NCBI GenBank assembly: GCA_016703645.1
Contig: JADJBR010000009.1
Coordinates: 941,501 to 1,005,500, forward strand
Origin: Zoogloea sp.
Lineage (GTDB): Bacteria; Pseudomonadota; Gammaproteobacteria; Burkholderiales; Rhodocyclaceae
DNA length: 64,000 bases
Direction: 5' to 3'
In this document: positions 36,529-46,101 of the stretch, piece by piece
How the letters are laid out: every line of letters begins with the position of its first letter
Numbering within the stretch: position 1 is the stretch's first letter
Translations under genes and position numbers: made by a program
Notes under the pieces: model-generated
Seen by the model: only the letters and a program-made list of their open reading frames with translations
Told to the model about the DNA's origin: nothing
Database searches by the model: none

Positions 36529-37758
36529 TCAGTGGGGCTTGAAGCGGCCTGCCCGGGCCAGCGGCACGAAGCTCAGGATCTGCGCCCCAAGCAGGATCAG
36601 GAAAGCCACCCGCAGGGCATCCGCGCCGCCCATGCCGCTGGCCCGAAAGCCGTCCAGCAGCCCGCCCAGGCCCCACTGCACCACGAAGGCACCGATGAAG
36701 GCCATCAGGTTGATGCTGGTGGTCACCCGGCCGGTGAGGTGCAGGGGAAACAGGCCGGCCACCACCCCGTACATCTGGGCACCAGTGGCCGACACGACGC
36801 CAAGCACGCACCACAGCACCAGGGTTGAGCCCGCCTCGGCGATGATCAGACCCTCCACCACCATGGTCAGGAACAGCCCCACCTGCATCAGGCGCAGGGG
36901 CGTGATGCCCCGGGCCGCGAGGCGGGTCGCCCAGGCACCGATGGAGAGCTGGCCGGCGAGCATGCCGATGTTGAGCCAGAACAGATGGTCGGCGGCCACG
37001 CCGCGGCTGTAGCCATTGACCTCCATCAGCCAGGGCACGGCCCACAAGCCCTGCAGGGCCATGAAACCCCCCGTGAAGAAGGCCGACTGGCCAGAGAAGC
37101 TCCAGAAGCGCCCCGCTGACAGCACCTCGACGACGCCGCGCAGGGCGCTTTGCAGGTCCACGCGATGGGTGCCCTCGTCCTTCTCCGGCATGGCCAGGAA
37201 GATCAGTGCGGCAATGCCCGCGGCCAGGGCGGCCACCACCCAGAAGGCGCCCCGCCAGCCCAGGAAGGGCAGCGCGGCTTCGAGGGGGGCCGATGCGGTG
37301 ACGGCACCGAGGGCACCGCAGGACATGATGTAGCCGGTCATCGAGGCCAGCTTTTCCCGCGGGAACCACAGGGTGAAGCCCTTCAGTCCGGCCATCAGGC
37401 AGGCCGCCACCCCCAGGCCGATCAGGCCGCGGGCGCTGGCCAGGGTGGGCAGGCTGTCACCGGTGGCAAAGAGCACCCCGCCGAGGGCCGTGATCAGCAG
37501 CAGGGCAGCCTCCACCCGTCGCGGGCCGTATCGGTCCAGGGCAATGCCCACGGGGATCTGGGCCAGGCCGAAAGCGAAGAAATAGGTGCTGGTGAGCAGG
37601 CCCAGGTCGGCGGCGGTCAGGCCCAGCTCCCGGGTCAGGTCCGGCGAGATCACGGCGTTGACCGTGCGCAGCAGGTAGGACAGGTAATAGCCCAGGGCAA
37701 AGGGCAGGAAGATCCGGCTGACCAGAAAGAGCGAAGAAGGAGCTGGGCGGGCGGGCAT
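36529..37758 (-). CDS. MFS transporter
   Basis: The 409-residue protein has about twelve hydrophobic segments and the MFS motif DRYGPRR between helices 2 and 3 (FFAFGLAQIPVGIALDRYGPRRVE). LLRTVNAVISPDLTRELG after helix 1 resembles the anion/cation symporter group. Substrate unknown. It ends eight bases from the DUF2325 stop, in convergent order; no clear terminator is seen there. The spacer 37759-37980 has AT-rich DNA near 37910-37945 that probably carries the promoter of the next operon. Confidence 0.85.
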   Translation of the reverse strand: MPARPAPSSLFLVSRIFLPFALGYYLSYLLRTVNAVISPDLTRELGLTAADLGLLTSTYFFAFGLAQIPVGIALDRYGPRRVEAALLLITALGGVLFATGDSLPTLASARGLIGLGVAACLMAGLKGFTLWFPREKLASMTGYIMSCGALGAVTASAPLEAALPFLGWRGAFWVVAALAAGIAALIFLAMPEKDEGTHRVDLQSALRGVVEVLSAGRFWSFSGQSAFFTGGFMALQGLWAVPWLMEVNGYSRGVAADHLFWLNIGMLAGQLSIGAWATRLAARGITPLRLMQVGLFLTMVVEGLIIAEAGSTLVLWCVLGVVSATGAQMYGVVAGLFPLHLTGRVTTSINLMAFIGAFVVQWGLGGLLDGFRASGMGGADALRVAFLILLGAQILSFVPLARAGRFKPH

Positions 37759-37980
37759 GGGACAAGCGGAACGATTGGGCGAGCCCGAAGCTTACCGGGA
37801 GTGACTGGCTTCGTGTCAGAACACTAGGGTAAGCCCCAAGGCGTTTCGGTCTGGCTGCTTGGGTCGTATCCGGGTGAGCCGATGTGATGCGTATCCTTGC
37901 ATTGATCTGCTGTGCATAATTTAACTAAAGTTTGCATATTTGACGTCGTTACCGGCTCACGACGTCACCGGAATCCATCC

Positions 37981-38346
37981 ATGTCCCAGCCCGCCACGAT
38001 TCTGCTTGTTGATGACAGTCGCGCCTCGCGCATGTTGTGTGCCGCGGTCATGCGCAGCCTGCACCCCGGGCTTCATCTGCTCGAAGCGGGAGATGGGGCT
38101 GCCGCACTCGCCCTGCTCGACGACGCCCATCCCGATCTGGCGGTGCTGGACATGAACATGCCCGGCATGTCCGGCATCGAACTGGCGGAACGGCTGCGCC
38201 TCAGTCATCCCGGGATGAAGCTGGCCCTCCTTACGGCCAACGCCCAGGAAGCCGTTCAGCGCAGGGCTGCCGCCCTCGGTGTGCATTTTTTCCGGAAACC
38301 CATTGGCGAGACGGTCATTGCAGACATCCTCGCCTTGCTGGAGTAG
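37981..38346 (+). CDS. CheY-like single-domain response regulator
   Basis: The 121-residue receiver has ILLVDDSRASRML (acidic pocket), phospho-Asp in LAVLDMNMPGMSG, and LLTANAQ and FFRKP (Thr and Lys switch residues). It has no output domain. It starts a tight three-gene operon with a CheC-type phosphatase and a diguanylate cyclase. Confidence 0.9.
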   Translation: MSQPATILLVDDSRASRMLCAAVMRSLHPGLHLLEAGDGAAALALLDDAHPDLAVLDMNMPGMSGIELAERLRLSHPGMKLALLTANAQEAVQRRAAALGVHFFRKPIGETVIADILALLE

Positions 38347-38349
38347 GCC

Positions 38350-38994
38350 GTGAGGACGTTCTCGGAACTCGAGATGGATGCCCTGACCGAGGCCTTCAAC
38401 CTGTCCCTGGGAGAGGCGGCAAGCACCTTCTCGGCCATCGTCCGTGAAGAGATAGAACTGTCGGTGCCGACCATTGAGATCGTCTCCCGGGAGGAACTGA
38501 CAGGTCGTCTTGAAAGCGCCCAGCCGGCGGGTGCAACCGAACGCCTGTGCCGCATCAACCAGCATTTCTGTGCGGCAGGCGGCTTCCAGACGGATGCGCT
38601 GCTGCTCTTTCCCGAGCATGGCAGCCTGGAAATCGTGCGCCGCATGCTCGGCGACGATACCGCCATCGAACACATCACCGAGCTGGAGCAGGATGCCCTT
38701 GCCGAGATCGGCAACATCATCATCAACAGTTGCATGAGCAGCCTGGCCAGTCTCTTCGGCAGCGAGATGCATGGCTCCCTGCCCAGGGTCCAGTCGCGCA
38801 CTGTCCATACCCTCCTTGATGACAAGGCAGCCACCGATGTGATCCTGGTGGCCCGCATCGGCATGAGCATGGCGGCCCACAACCTCCATGGCTTTGTGCT
38901 GTTCATCATGGATGTACCCTCCATCGAACACTTCATGGACCGGGTGAGCCGCTACTTCAAGCTGCAACTGCATGACACGGGCGAGCGCGTCTGA
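38350..38994 (+). CDS. CheC-family phosphatase of response regulators
   Basis: The 214-residue protein shows both CheC active-site helices: ELEMDALTEAFNLSLGEAA near the N-terminus and ELEQDALAEIGNIIINSCM near residue 115, each with the E-x3-N arrangement. CheC dephosphorylates CheY-P. The GTG start is 3 bases after the CheY-like stop and the end overlaps the next ATG, so co-expression with its likely substrate is assured. Confidence 0.88.
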   Translation: MRTFSELEMDALTEAFNLSLGEAASTFSAIVREEIELSVPTIEIVSREELTGRLESAQPAGATERLCRINQHFCAAGGFQTDALLLFPEHGSLEIVRRMLGDDTAIEHITELEQDALAEIGNIIINSCMSSLASLFGSEMHGSLPRVQSRTVHTLLDDKAATDVILVARIGMSMAAHNLHGFVLFIMDVPSIEHFMDRVSRYFKLQLHDTGERV

Positions 38995-40346
38995 TGGACT
39001 GCTGCCACCTCCTTCCGGACAGCGTGGACATGGGCCTGATCATGGTGGACGGGGAGGGGCGCATCCGCCTGTGGAACCGCTGGATCGAAGAGCGCACCGG
39101 GCGCCTGGCCAGCCAGGTACGTGGCGTGACGCTTGCCGAAGCCTTCGGGCCCCACGTGGACCCACGGATTGCCCTGGTGGTGCGGGAAGCCCTCGATTTC
39201 GGGTGGTCGGCCCGCCTCTCCCATGCCCTCCATCCCATGCCCCTGCCGCTCTATCCACCCGGCGGCGGGCAGGTGGAGCGCATGAAGCAGTCCATCGACA
39301 TCACTCCGGTCCAGGGCGAAGGCGGCCCTCGTTGTCTTCTGCAGGTGCGCGACGTGACGGAAACCGTGCGCCGCGAAGCCCTGCTCAAGCAGCAGTCACG
39401 ACAGCTGCGTCTTGATCTGCTGCGCCTTTCCCAGGCCCAGGTCGAACTCCAGCGCAGCGAAATGCGCTTCAGGGAACTGGCCCGCCAGGCACCGGCGGGT
39501 CTCTTCGAGGCCGATGCGGAGGCCTGCTGCACCTTTCTCAATGAGCGCTGCGAGCAGATTCTCGGGCATAGCCTGGAGAATGTGGCCGGCACCCCGTGGA
39601 TCAATCTCCTGCCCGTCAGTGAACAGGCCAGGGTAAGGGCCATCTGGTGCCTGGCCGTGGCATCGGCAACGCGTTTCGCCGAGGAGTTCCGGTATGTCGG
39701 CCCCGACGGAGAAAGCCGCTGGATCCGGGCTGAGGCGGGGCCCCAGCGTGACGGGAACGACCGGATCAGCGGTTTCGTCGGCACCCTGCTTGATGTCACG
39801 GAGTTCCACGAGCGCGCGACCCGCAACGAGTTCCGCGCCAACCATGACGGCCTCACCTCCCTCCTCAATCGCGACCGCTTCGAGCGTCACCTGCGTGCCG
39901 CCATTTCCGGTGCCCGTGAAGTTGCCGACCGGATGGCCTTGCTCTTCATCGACCTGAACGACTTCAAGGGCATCAATGACACCCACGGGCATCATGCGGG
40001 CGATACGGTATTGAAGACCATCGCGGCACGGGTGCGCCGAGTGCTGCGCAGCGAGGATATCGTGGCCCGTTACGGCGGTGACGAGTTTGCGGTGCTGCTG
40101 AACGGAACCGGTGATCCGGAAACCCTCGATGCCATCCTCTTCAAGCTCCACCAGGCCGTCGGGCTGCCCATCAACCTGGGGCATTGCCATGTGCGCGTCG
40201 GATGCGCCATCGGCGTTTCCATCTACCCCGACCACGGCAGCGACCCGCTCAGCCTGCTGACCCACGCCGACAAGGCGATGTACGCGGCCAAACGTGCCCG
40301 CTACGCCAAAAACGATCCGATCGCCCATCCTTCTGCACAGATCTGA
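38994..40346 (+). CDS. PAS-PAS diguanylate cyclase (GGDEF)
   Basis: The 450-residue protein has two PAS-like domains (about 8-130; about 155-280), a connecting helix and a GGDEF domain (about 290-440). The catalytic site is RYGGDEFAVLL and the inhibitory I-site RSED lies five residues before it. It makes cyclic di-GMP and should show product feedback. There is no membrane segment, so sensing is cytosolic. ATG overlaps the CheC stop (TGATG). Confidence 0.93.
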   Translation: MDCCHLLPDSVDMGLIMVDGEGRIRLWNRWIEERTGRLASQVRGVTLAEAFGPHVDPRIALVVREALDFGWSARLSHALHPMPLPLYPPGGGQVERMKQSIDITPVQGEGGPRCLLQVRDVTETVRREALLKQQSRQLRLDLLRLSQAQVELQRSEMRFRELARQAPAGLFEADAEACCTFLNERCEQILGHSLENVAGTPWINLLPVSEQARVRAIWCLAVASATRFAEEFRYVGPDGESRWIRAEAGPQRDGNDRISGFVGTLLDVTEFHERATRNEFRANHDGLTSLLNRDRFERHLRAAISGAREVADRMALLFIDLNDFKGINDTHGHHAGDTVLKTIAARVRRVLRSEDIVARYGGDEFAVLLNGTGDPETLDAILFKLHQAVGLPINLGHCHVRVGCAIGVSIYPDHGSDPLSLLTHADKAMYAAKRARYAKNDPIAHPSAQI

Positions 40347-40378
40347 CCTACCTGCAGCCCACAGGGGGCAGCACCCGC

Positions 40379-41347
40379 TCAGGTCAATGCCGGGCTGGGG
40401 GGCAGGGCGCAGGCCGCCCGATATTCGCTGGCGAGACGCTCGCACAGTTCACGTACCGGCGGAACATCGTGGATGGTGGCAACCCCGTGGCCGGCGCTCC
40501 ACACATCCCGCCACGCCTTGGCCTCGTCCGCCAGGGGTTTGAGCTTGCCCTTGCCGATCCCCTGGACCAGCTCTTCGCGCTGATGGCCCAGTCGCGAGAG
40601 GCTGGGCCACAGGAAGTTGGCATTGGTGCCGGAGACCGCATCGGTATAGACAATGTCCGCAGCGGCGGCGTCCACCAACATCTGCTTGTAGGCCTCCTGG
40701 GCGTTGGATTCCCGGGTGGCGATGAAGCGCGTGCCCATGTAAGCCAGATCGGCGCCGAGCACTTCTGCGGCCCGCACGGCATGGCCATCGGAGATGGCGC
40801 CCCCGAGTATCAGGGTGCCGTTCCAGAACTCCCGGATCTCGCGGACAAGGCTGAATGCGCTCTGGGTGCCCGCATGGCCGCCCGCACCGCCCGCGACGGC
40901 GATGATTCCATCCACGCCCGCGGCCATGGCCTTGCGTGCGTGATAGGCATGGATAACGTCGGAGAAGACCAGCCCCCCATAGGCATGGACGGCCTTCACC
41001 ACGTCGCCCGGATGCCCCAGGCTGGTGATGACGAAGGGCACCCGGTGGCGGCAGATGAGTTCCAGGTCCGGCCCCACGCGGGAGTTCGATGCGTGCAGGA
41101 TGAGGTTGATGCCGTAGGGGGAGATGGGGGCGGACGGATCGGCTGCCCTGGCCGTCGCGAGCGCCTCGTCGATGCTCCCCAGCCAGGCATCGAGCTGGGC
41201 CGAAGTGCGTGCGTTGAGCGCGGGGAAGGTGCCGGCAACACCGGCCTTGCAGGTTTCGGTGACCAGCTCGGGGCCGGACACCAGGAACATGGGGGCGGCA
41301 ATGGCGGGAACGCGCATTGCGCCGCGGAATGCGTGCGGAAGGGTCAT
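40379..41347 (-). CDS. Nitronate monooxygenase / 2-nitropropane dioxygenase family
   Basis: The 322-residue TIM barrel has IAAPMFLVSGPELV, a Gly-rich AVAGGAGGHAGTQS and a phosphate site LILGGAISDGHAVRAAEVLGADLAYMGTRF, which bind FMN. The family oxidises nitronates with O2. It is convergent with the diguanylate cyclase gene and otherwise alone. Substrate may differ. Confidence 0.88.
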   Translation of the reverse strand: MTLPHAFRGAMRVPAIAAPMFLVSGPELVTETCKAGVAGTFPALNARTSAQLDAWLGSIDEALATARAADPSAPISPYGINLILHASNSRVGPDLELICRHRVPFVITSLGHPGDVVKAVHAYGGLVFSDVIHAYHARKAMAAGVDGIIAVAGGAGGHAGTQSAFSLVREIREFWNGTLILGGAISDGHAVRAAEVLGADLAYMGTRFIATRESNAQEAYKQMLVDAAAADIVYTDAVSGTNANFLWPSLSRLGHQREELVQGIGKGKLKPLADEAKAWRDVWSAGHGVATIHDVPPVRELCERLASEYRAACALPPSPALT

Positions 41348-41433
41348 GCTGCTGTCTCCTGGCGTGTCTTATAGGTATGGGGGTGCTGCGGCTGGCAATC
41401 TAGCATGCCGCAGTCAGGACAGCAGTGAGGGTC

Positions 41434-43719
41434 TTACTCCGAAACGGCCTCTTCCGCCGCCTTTTCCGGGGTGGGTACGGCCTTCTTCACAACCCGGCCA
41501 ACCGCCTGGGTTACGCTCCTGGGAATCACCCGGGGCAGGCTGCGGGCGGTCGCCTGACCGGCGCTGAGCACGGTGGAGGGCAGGTTCGCACCCGGCTCCA
41601 GGTGCCAGTCCGGACCGTCGAAGGGGCCCTTGATCCGGATCGGCAGGGTCACGCCGCGCAGGCTGGCCAGGGGGCCGCTGTCCGGCCCCAGGGGGATGAC
41701 CAGGAGTGTCACCCGGGTCAGGTAGTCGATCTGCCGCTGGGGCAGATTGATCTCGCCCGCACCGCTGATCCGCAGCATGCCGCTGTCGGCCTTCAGGTCG
41801 GTGCTGCGGGCAACCCCACCGTCAATCCGGAAGCTGGCGGTGAGTTCCCCCACCGCTGTCGACTCCCGCTCCCGGTGGGCGCGCCGGGCACCCTGGCGGG
41901 TGCCGAGCGGGCCACGCCATTCCCGGATCGCCTGACCGACGTCGATGCCCGGTACGCTGCCGCCTTTCAATCTCAGGCGTGCCAGGCCTTGCATGTCGCG
42001 CAGCAGACTGCTGCGGCTCTCAGCCTTGCTGCTCACGTCGACGAAGAAATTGGCCGTCCCGGCGACTTTTTGACGGGCCCCGAGATCCACCAGCAAGGGG
42101 GCCAGGTCGGCGTTCTGCAGGTAAGCCCGATAGCTGGCCCGGCCGTCGTCCGCCGCGATGTTGAGGCTGCCTTCCAGGCTGCCGCCGTACAGGGACAGGC
42201 TATGGCCGGCGGACACCAGCCGCCCGCCGTGCAGGCTGATGGGCAGTTTGACCTGTTCCAGCTTCAGGCCCGCCAACTTCAGGTGGCCGAAGCGGATCGT
42301 GCCATCCAGGTCCAGCCCGTGCAGCGCCGACAGGTCGAAGCGGTCGTTCTCGGCCTTGTCGGCGGCGGGGCCACGCGCGGGCTGGGTGGCCAGGAGCGCA
42401 TCCGCATCCAGCCGATTGACATCGATCTCGAAGCCGATGGCAGCAGCGTCGAGCCGGGGCAGGGTCCAGCTACCCTTGGCCTGTTGCTGCTCCGAGCGCA
42501 GCGTGAAGTGGCCGCCCGCACTGTTGCGCTGCAGATCGACCCGGGCATCGGCTTCGCTGGCGAACTTGAGCAGGCTCGTGCCGGGGCGGGCGGGCGAGAA
42601 GTTCAGATCTCCGGCCAGACTCGGCAACTCGAGCTGGCGGCTGGCTGCGCGCCATCGGATCGGGCCCGCAAGGTTGCCGGCAAGGCGGCCGCTGGCCATG
42701 CGCAGGTCAACATCCGTCGCCAGCTTTCCACCCACCAGGCCGCCGTCGGCGGGCTGCAGGTCGGTCAGACGCAGACGGACGCTGCCGCCCCGCAGCTTGC
42801 CATCCAGGCGCAGGCTGGCATCGATGCTTTCGGCCTCAGGGCCGGTGGGGGTGAGGGCCAGGCGAGGTGCATTGGCACGGAGTTCGAAAGGCCCGCCCGT
42901 GCTCTTGCCGCGCACCTGCAGGCTGCCGCCTTGGATGATCGAAGGGCCGTCGTCCGCCCATTCCAGCTCCGACAGGGCGCTTTCTGCGTCGAGGGCCTGC
43001 CAGCCTGCCAGATTGCCCCGGGCGGTCACGCGTAGCTGGCGCAGGCGCAGGGGGCCCTCGCTTTCGCCCACGCGGTAGGCGCTTTCCAGTTCCAGGTGCA
43101 TGTCGGTGGCGGGTTCGGCTCTGGTCAGGCGGGCGCTGGCATTGACCCGGCCATCGGCGGTCTGGCCGAGGCGCCCGGTCTCGATGGAGAGATCGGAAAG
43201 CGCGAGCTGACGGCCGGCCCGTTCGTCCGTCCAGGTGATCGCCCCCCGTTCGATCACCAGGGCGCGAATGTCCAGGTCAAAGGGCTCATTGCCGGAGGGC
43301 GGGGGTGCATTGTCGTCGGTGCCGAGGAGATCCGCAGCATTGAGCTTGCCCGCCTTGTCGCGGAGCAGTGCCATGCGCAGTCCATCGATCTCGACCCGCT
43401 CTACCACCACTCGCCGGGTGAGCAGGGGCAGCAGGCGCACGCTGACGCTGGCCTGCTCAAAGCCAATGAACTCGCTGGTGCTGTTGCGCCCCGACAGGGT
43501 GCCGGCAGGTAGCTGCAGCCTGAGTCGGGGAAACATGGACAACTCCACCGGCCCCTCGATGCGCAGGGTGCGCTGATGGCGCTGTTTGGCGAAGTGTGTC
43601 AGCTCAGCCGCCAGGCGCAAGCCATCGAAGGTGGCATGGAGATACAGGGCCCCGGCGGCGATGACGGTGCTCAGCCCGCCCAGCGCGAAGGCCAGATACT
43701 TGAGGTATTTGAATCGCAT
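41434..43719 (-). CDS. AsmA-family protein
   Basis: The 761-residue protein has one N-terminal membrane helix (YLAFALGGLSTVIAAGALYL), then an AsmA domain (GPVELSMFPRLRLQLPAGTLS, MALLRDKAGKLNAADLLG) and a long beta-rich repeat body with the typical C-terminal SFRIDGGVARSTDLKADSGMLRISGAGEI. AsmA-type proteins bridge the periplasm and help move phospholipid or limit outer-membrane assembly. I chose ATG 43719 over an in-frame ATG at 43734 as the hydrophobic start follows at once. Confidence 0.9.
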   Translation of the reverse strand: MRFKYLKYLAFALGGLSTVIAAGALYLHATFDGLRLAAELTHFAKQRHQRTLRIEGPVELSMFPRLRLQLPAGTLSGRNSTSEFIGFEQASVSVRLLPLLTRRVVVERVEIDGLRMALLRDKAGKLNAADLLGTDDNAPPPSGNEPFDLDIRALVIERGAITWTDERAGRQLALSDLSIETGRLGQTADGRVNASARLTRAEPATDMHLELESAYRVGESEGPLRLRQLRVTARGNLAGWQALDAESALSELEWADDGPSIIQGGSLQVRGKSTGGPFELRANAPRLALTPTGPEAESIDASLRLDGKLRGGSVRLRLTDLQPADGGLVGGKLATDVDLRMASGRLAGNLAGPIRWRAASRQLELPSLAGDLNFSPARPGTSLLKFASEADARVDLQRNSAGGHFTLRSEQQQAKGSWTLPRLDAAAIGFEIDVNRLDADALLATQPARGPAADKAENDRFDLSALHGLDLDGTIRFGHLKLAGLKLEQVKLPISLHGGRLVSAGHSLSLYGGSLEGSLNIAADDGRASYRAYLQNADLAPLLVDLGARQKVAGTANFFVDVSSKAESRSSLLRDMQGLARLRLKGGSVPGIDVGQAIREWRGPLGTRQGARRAHRERESTAVGELTASFRIDGGVARSTDLKADSGMLRISGAGEINLPQRQIDYLTRVTLLVIPLGPDSGPLASLRGVTLPIRIKGPFDGPDWHLEPGANLPSTVLSAGQATARSLPRVIPRSVTQAVGRVVKKAVPTPEKAAEEAVSE

Positions 43720-43764
43720 GTCAGGCAATTCCATGACCGATGCGCCGATCTTACCTCAGGGCGC

Positions 43765-46101
43765 TTACACGCCGACCGGGTCGGCCGTCTGGCCGCGCAG
43801 GGGCAGGCGCAGCTCGAAGGTGCTTCCAACCCCCACCTGACTATCCACGGTGATGTTGCCACCATGGCGTTCCGCCACGGTCTTGACGATGATCAGGCCC
43901 AGACCGACACCGGAGGGCTTGTCCCTTCCCTCGTCGACGATCCGGCTGAAGCGCTTGAAGAGCCGTGGCAGGGCATCGGCAGGAATGCCCTCCCCCTGGT
44001 CGCGTACCCGGATGACCCAGTCCGTACCTTCAGCCTTCAGGCTAACGGACACACGGCTACCGGCATTGCCGTACTTGACCGCATTGGTCAGCAGATTGAT
44101 CACCGCCCGCCGCAGCAGGGAGAAGTCGCCGCGAATGATGGCCTCCTCCTTCTCGGCATCCCGGGTGTCCACGTCGATGTTGATACCCCTGGCGTTGGCC
44201 TGGGGCCACACTTCGTCGGCAGCGGAATCCACCAGGCCGGCCAGGTCGAGTTCAACGAAGTCCTTGGGATCGGAGCCTTCGGCCCGCACCAGACGGAAAA
44301 GACCGTCCGCCAGATCGAGGGCGGAGCGGGCATAGCGGGCGATGCGCGGGATCTGTCCGGCCTGCAGGACGGGATCGTCCCGGTAGCCATCGATCAGGGT
44401 CAGGATGGAGGCGAGGGGCGCACGCAGATCATGGGACAGGAAATGCATGGTGTCCTCGCGGCTGCGCTGGGCTTCGTGCATCGCTGTGACATCCGCCAGG
44501 CCGATGACCCGTCCGGGACGGTTGCTGGATTCCGAGAACAGATCGGCCACCGACACCAGCAGGTAGCGCTTCTTGTCGGGAGTGAGTTCGAACTGGCGGG
44601 TGCCGGAAAAGCCGCTGACGTCAGGCAGGCCGTCCCGCATGGGCAGGTAGGTCGGCCATGGCAGGCCCCGCAGGGCGCTCAGCAGGGCATCGTTGCGGAA
44701 GGCTCTCAGCAGGTGGCGTGCACGTTCGTTGTGAAGGATGACGTGGTCCATCTGGTCAATCACCACCACGCCGATGGGCAGGTGTTCGAGGGTGTCGGCA
44801 ATGAAGCGGCGCACATCGCGCTGGTGCTGGGCCGCCCGACGTACGATGTGGATGCGGCGCTCCAGGGGGTCGGCGGCGGTCCGTCCGTCTTCGTCGACGG
44901 GCAGGCCAAGGGGCGTGCCCTCACGTTCGAGGGCGATCAGTTCGGCGTCCAGGTAACGCTGGGCCGACTCCAGGCGCCGCCAGCTCCACAGGGGATAGGC
45001 CAGCACGCAGCCCAGGACCGCCGGGGCAGGGCCGAACCACCAGCCGCCCAGGTGCAATCCGAGCCCGGCCAGCAGGACCGCCGAGGCACCGAGGATGAAC
45101 GAGGCCAGCAGGCCTGTACGGGCTTCGGCGTAGAGCAGGATCAGCATCACCACCACCACCATCACCGTTGCCACGGCAGCCGACACCCAGGGCGACAGTG
45201 GCATGACCGCCGCGCCGCGCCGCAGGGCGTCGAACACGTTGGCTTGCACCTCGACCCCGGGCATGGGGCGGGACAGGCCGGAGGTGGGGGTGGGCACCGC
45301 ATCGCCCATGCCGGCGGCCGTGGTGCCCACCAGCAGGATTTTGCCGCGCAGCGCTTCCGGCGGGACTTCACCGCTCAGGACGGCCTTGTAGGAATAGTGG
45401 GTGTAGGTTCCGGGCGGGCCGGAGAAGGGCATGCGCAGCCAGTTGGCGCGCTGCCATTGTTGATGGTCGAGGTCATCACCCGCGGGCGGAGGGGGAAAGC
45501 GGTCCGCGGCTTCCGGTTCGAGCAGGCGCAGCAGGGCGAGGGAGATCTGCGGATGGCGGGCCGCCCCGAAGCCTTCCCACAAATAGACGCTGCGGGCGAT
45601 GCCGTCCGGGTCGAATTCCACCTGGCTGTGGCCGATGGCGGCCGCGGCGTCCGCGAAGACATCGAGCGGGCGGACCTCGCCGGAGAGCATGGCACCCGTG
45701 GTGGCCTGGGTCATCGGCAGTACCACCCGGCCCTGGTGGTGGATGGCGCGGGCCAGGGCCATGTCGGCACCGGGATCATCCGGGCTGGGGGCATCGAGGA
45801 TCAGGTCGAGGACGACCGCCCGGGCACCGGCCTCCCGGGCGAGGTCGATGAGGGCAGCGTGAACGCGCCGGGACCAGGGCCAGCGCCCGATGCTGGCAAG
45901 GCTGGCATCGTCGATGGAGACGATCACCACATCGTCGCTGGCGGGCTGGGTCCAGGCCGACAGCACCCCGTCGTAGAGGGTTTGGTCAATACGCCACAGC
46001 CAGCCCTCGACTGCCGAGACCAGGGTCAGCAGCACACACAAGAGGGTGACGGCGAACCACTCGACGGTGGGCCGATGCAGGCTGGAGGCCGGTGCTCTCA
46101 C
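43765..46101 (-). CDS. CHASE2-domain sensor histidine kinase
   Basis: The 778-residue kinase has one membrane helix, a periplasmic CHASE2 sensor (about 50-300; VVIVSIDDASLASIGRWPWSRRVHAALID and GKILLVGTTAAGMGD), three membrane helices, a PAS domain (about 445-550), the H-box FLSHDLRAPLASILTLIDGY, N-box RRAVINLLTNAVKYG and G-boxes GEGIPADALPRLFKRF and GVGLGLIIVK. GTG 46101 overlaps the FecR stop by GTGA; a TTG at 46134 is also in frame. It is co-transcribed with the FecR/LysM gene. The likely response regulator gene is the broken one at 48-50.7 kb. Confidence 0.9.
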   Translation of the reverse strand: MRAPASSLHRPTVEWFAVTLLCVLLTLVSAVEGWLWRIDQTLYDGVLSAWTQPASDDVVIVSIDDASLASIGRWPWSRRVHAALIDLAREAGARAVVLDLILDAPSPDDPGADMALARAIHHQGRVVLPMTQATTGAMLSGEVRPLDVFADAAAAIGHSQVEFDPDGIARSVYLWEGFGAARHPQISLALLRLLEPEAADRFPPPPAGDDLDHQQWQRANWLRMPFSGPPGTYTHYSYKAVLSGEVPPEALRGKILLVGTTAAGMGDAVPTPTSGLSRPMPGVEVQANVFDALRRGAAVMPLSPWVSAAVATVMVVVVMLILLYAEARTGLLASFILGASAVLLAGLGLHLGGWWFGPAPAVLGCVLAYPLWSWRRLESAQRYLDAELIALEREGTPLGLPVDEDGRTAADPLERRIHIVRRAAQHQRDVRRFIADTLEHLPIGVVVIDQMDHVILHNERARHLLRAFRNDALLSALRGLPWPTYLPMRDGLPDVSGFSGTRQFELTPDKKRYLLVSVADLFSESSNRPGRVIGLADVTAMHEAQRSREDTMHFLSHDLRAPLASILTLIDGYRDDPVLQAGQIPRIARYARSALDLADGLFRLVRAEGSDPKDFVELDLAGLVDSAADEVWPQANARGINIDVDTRDAEKEEAIIRGDFSLLRRAVINLLTNAVKYGNAGSRVSVSLKAEGTDWVIRVRDQGEGIPADALPRLFKRFSRIVDEGRDKPSGVGLGLIIVKTVAERHGGNITVDSQVGVGSTFELRLPLRGQTADPVGV

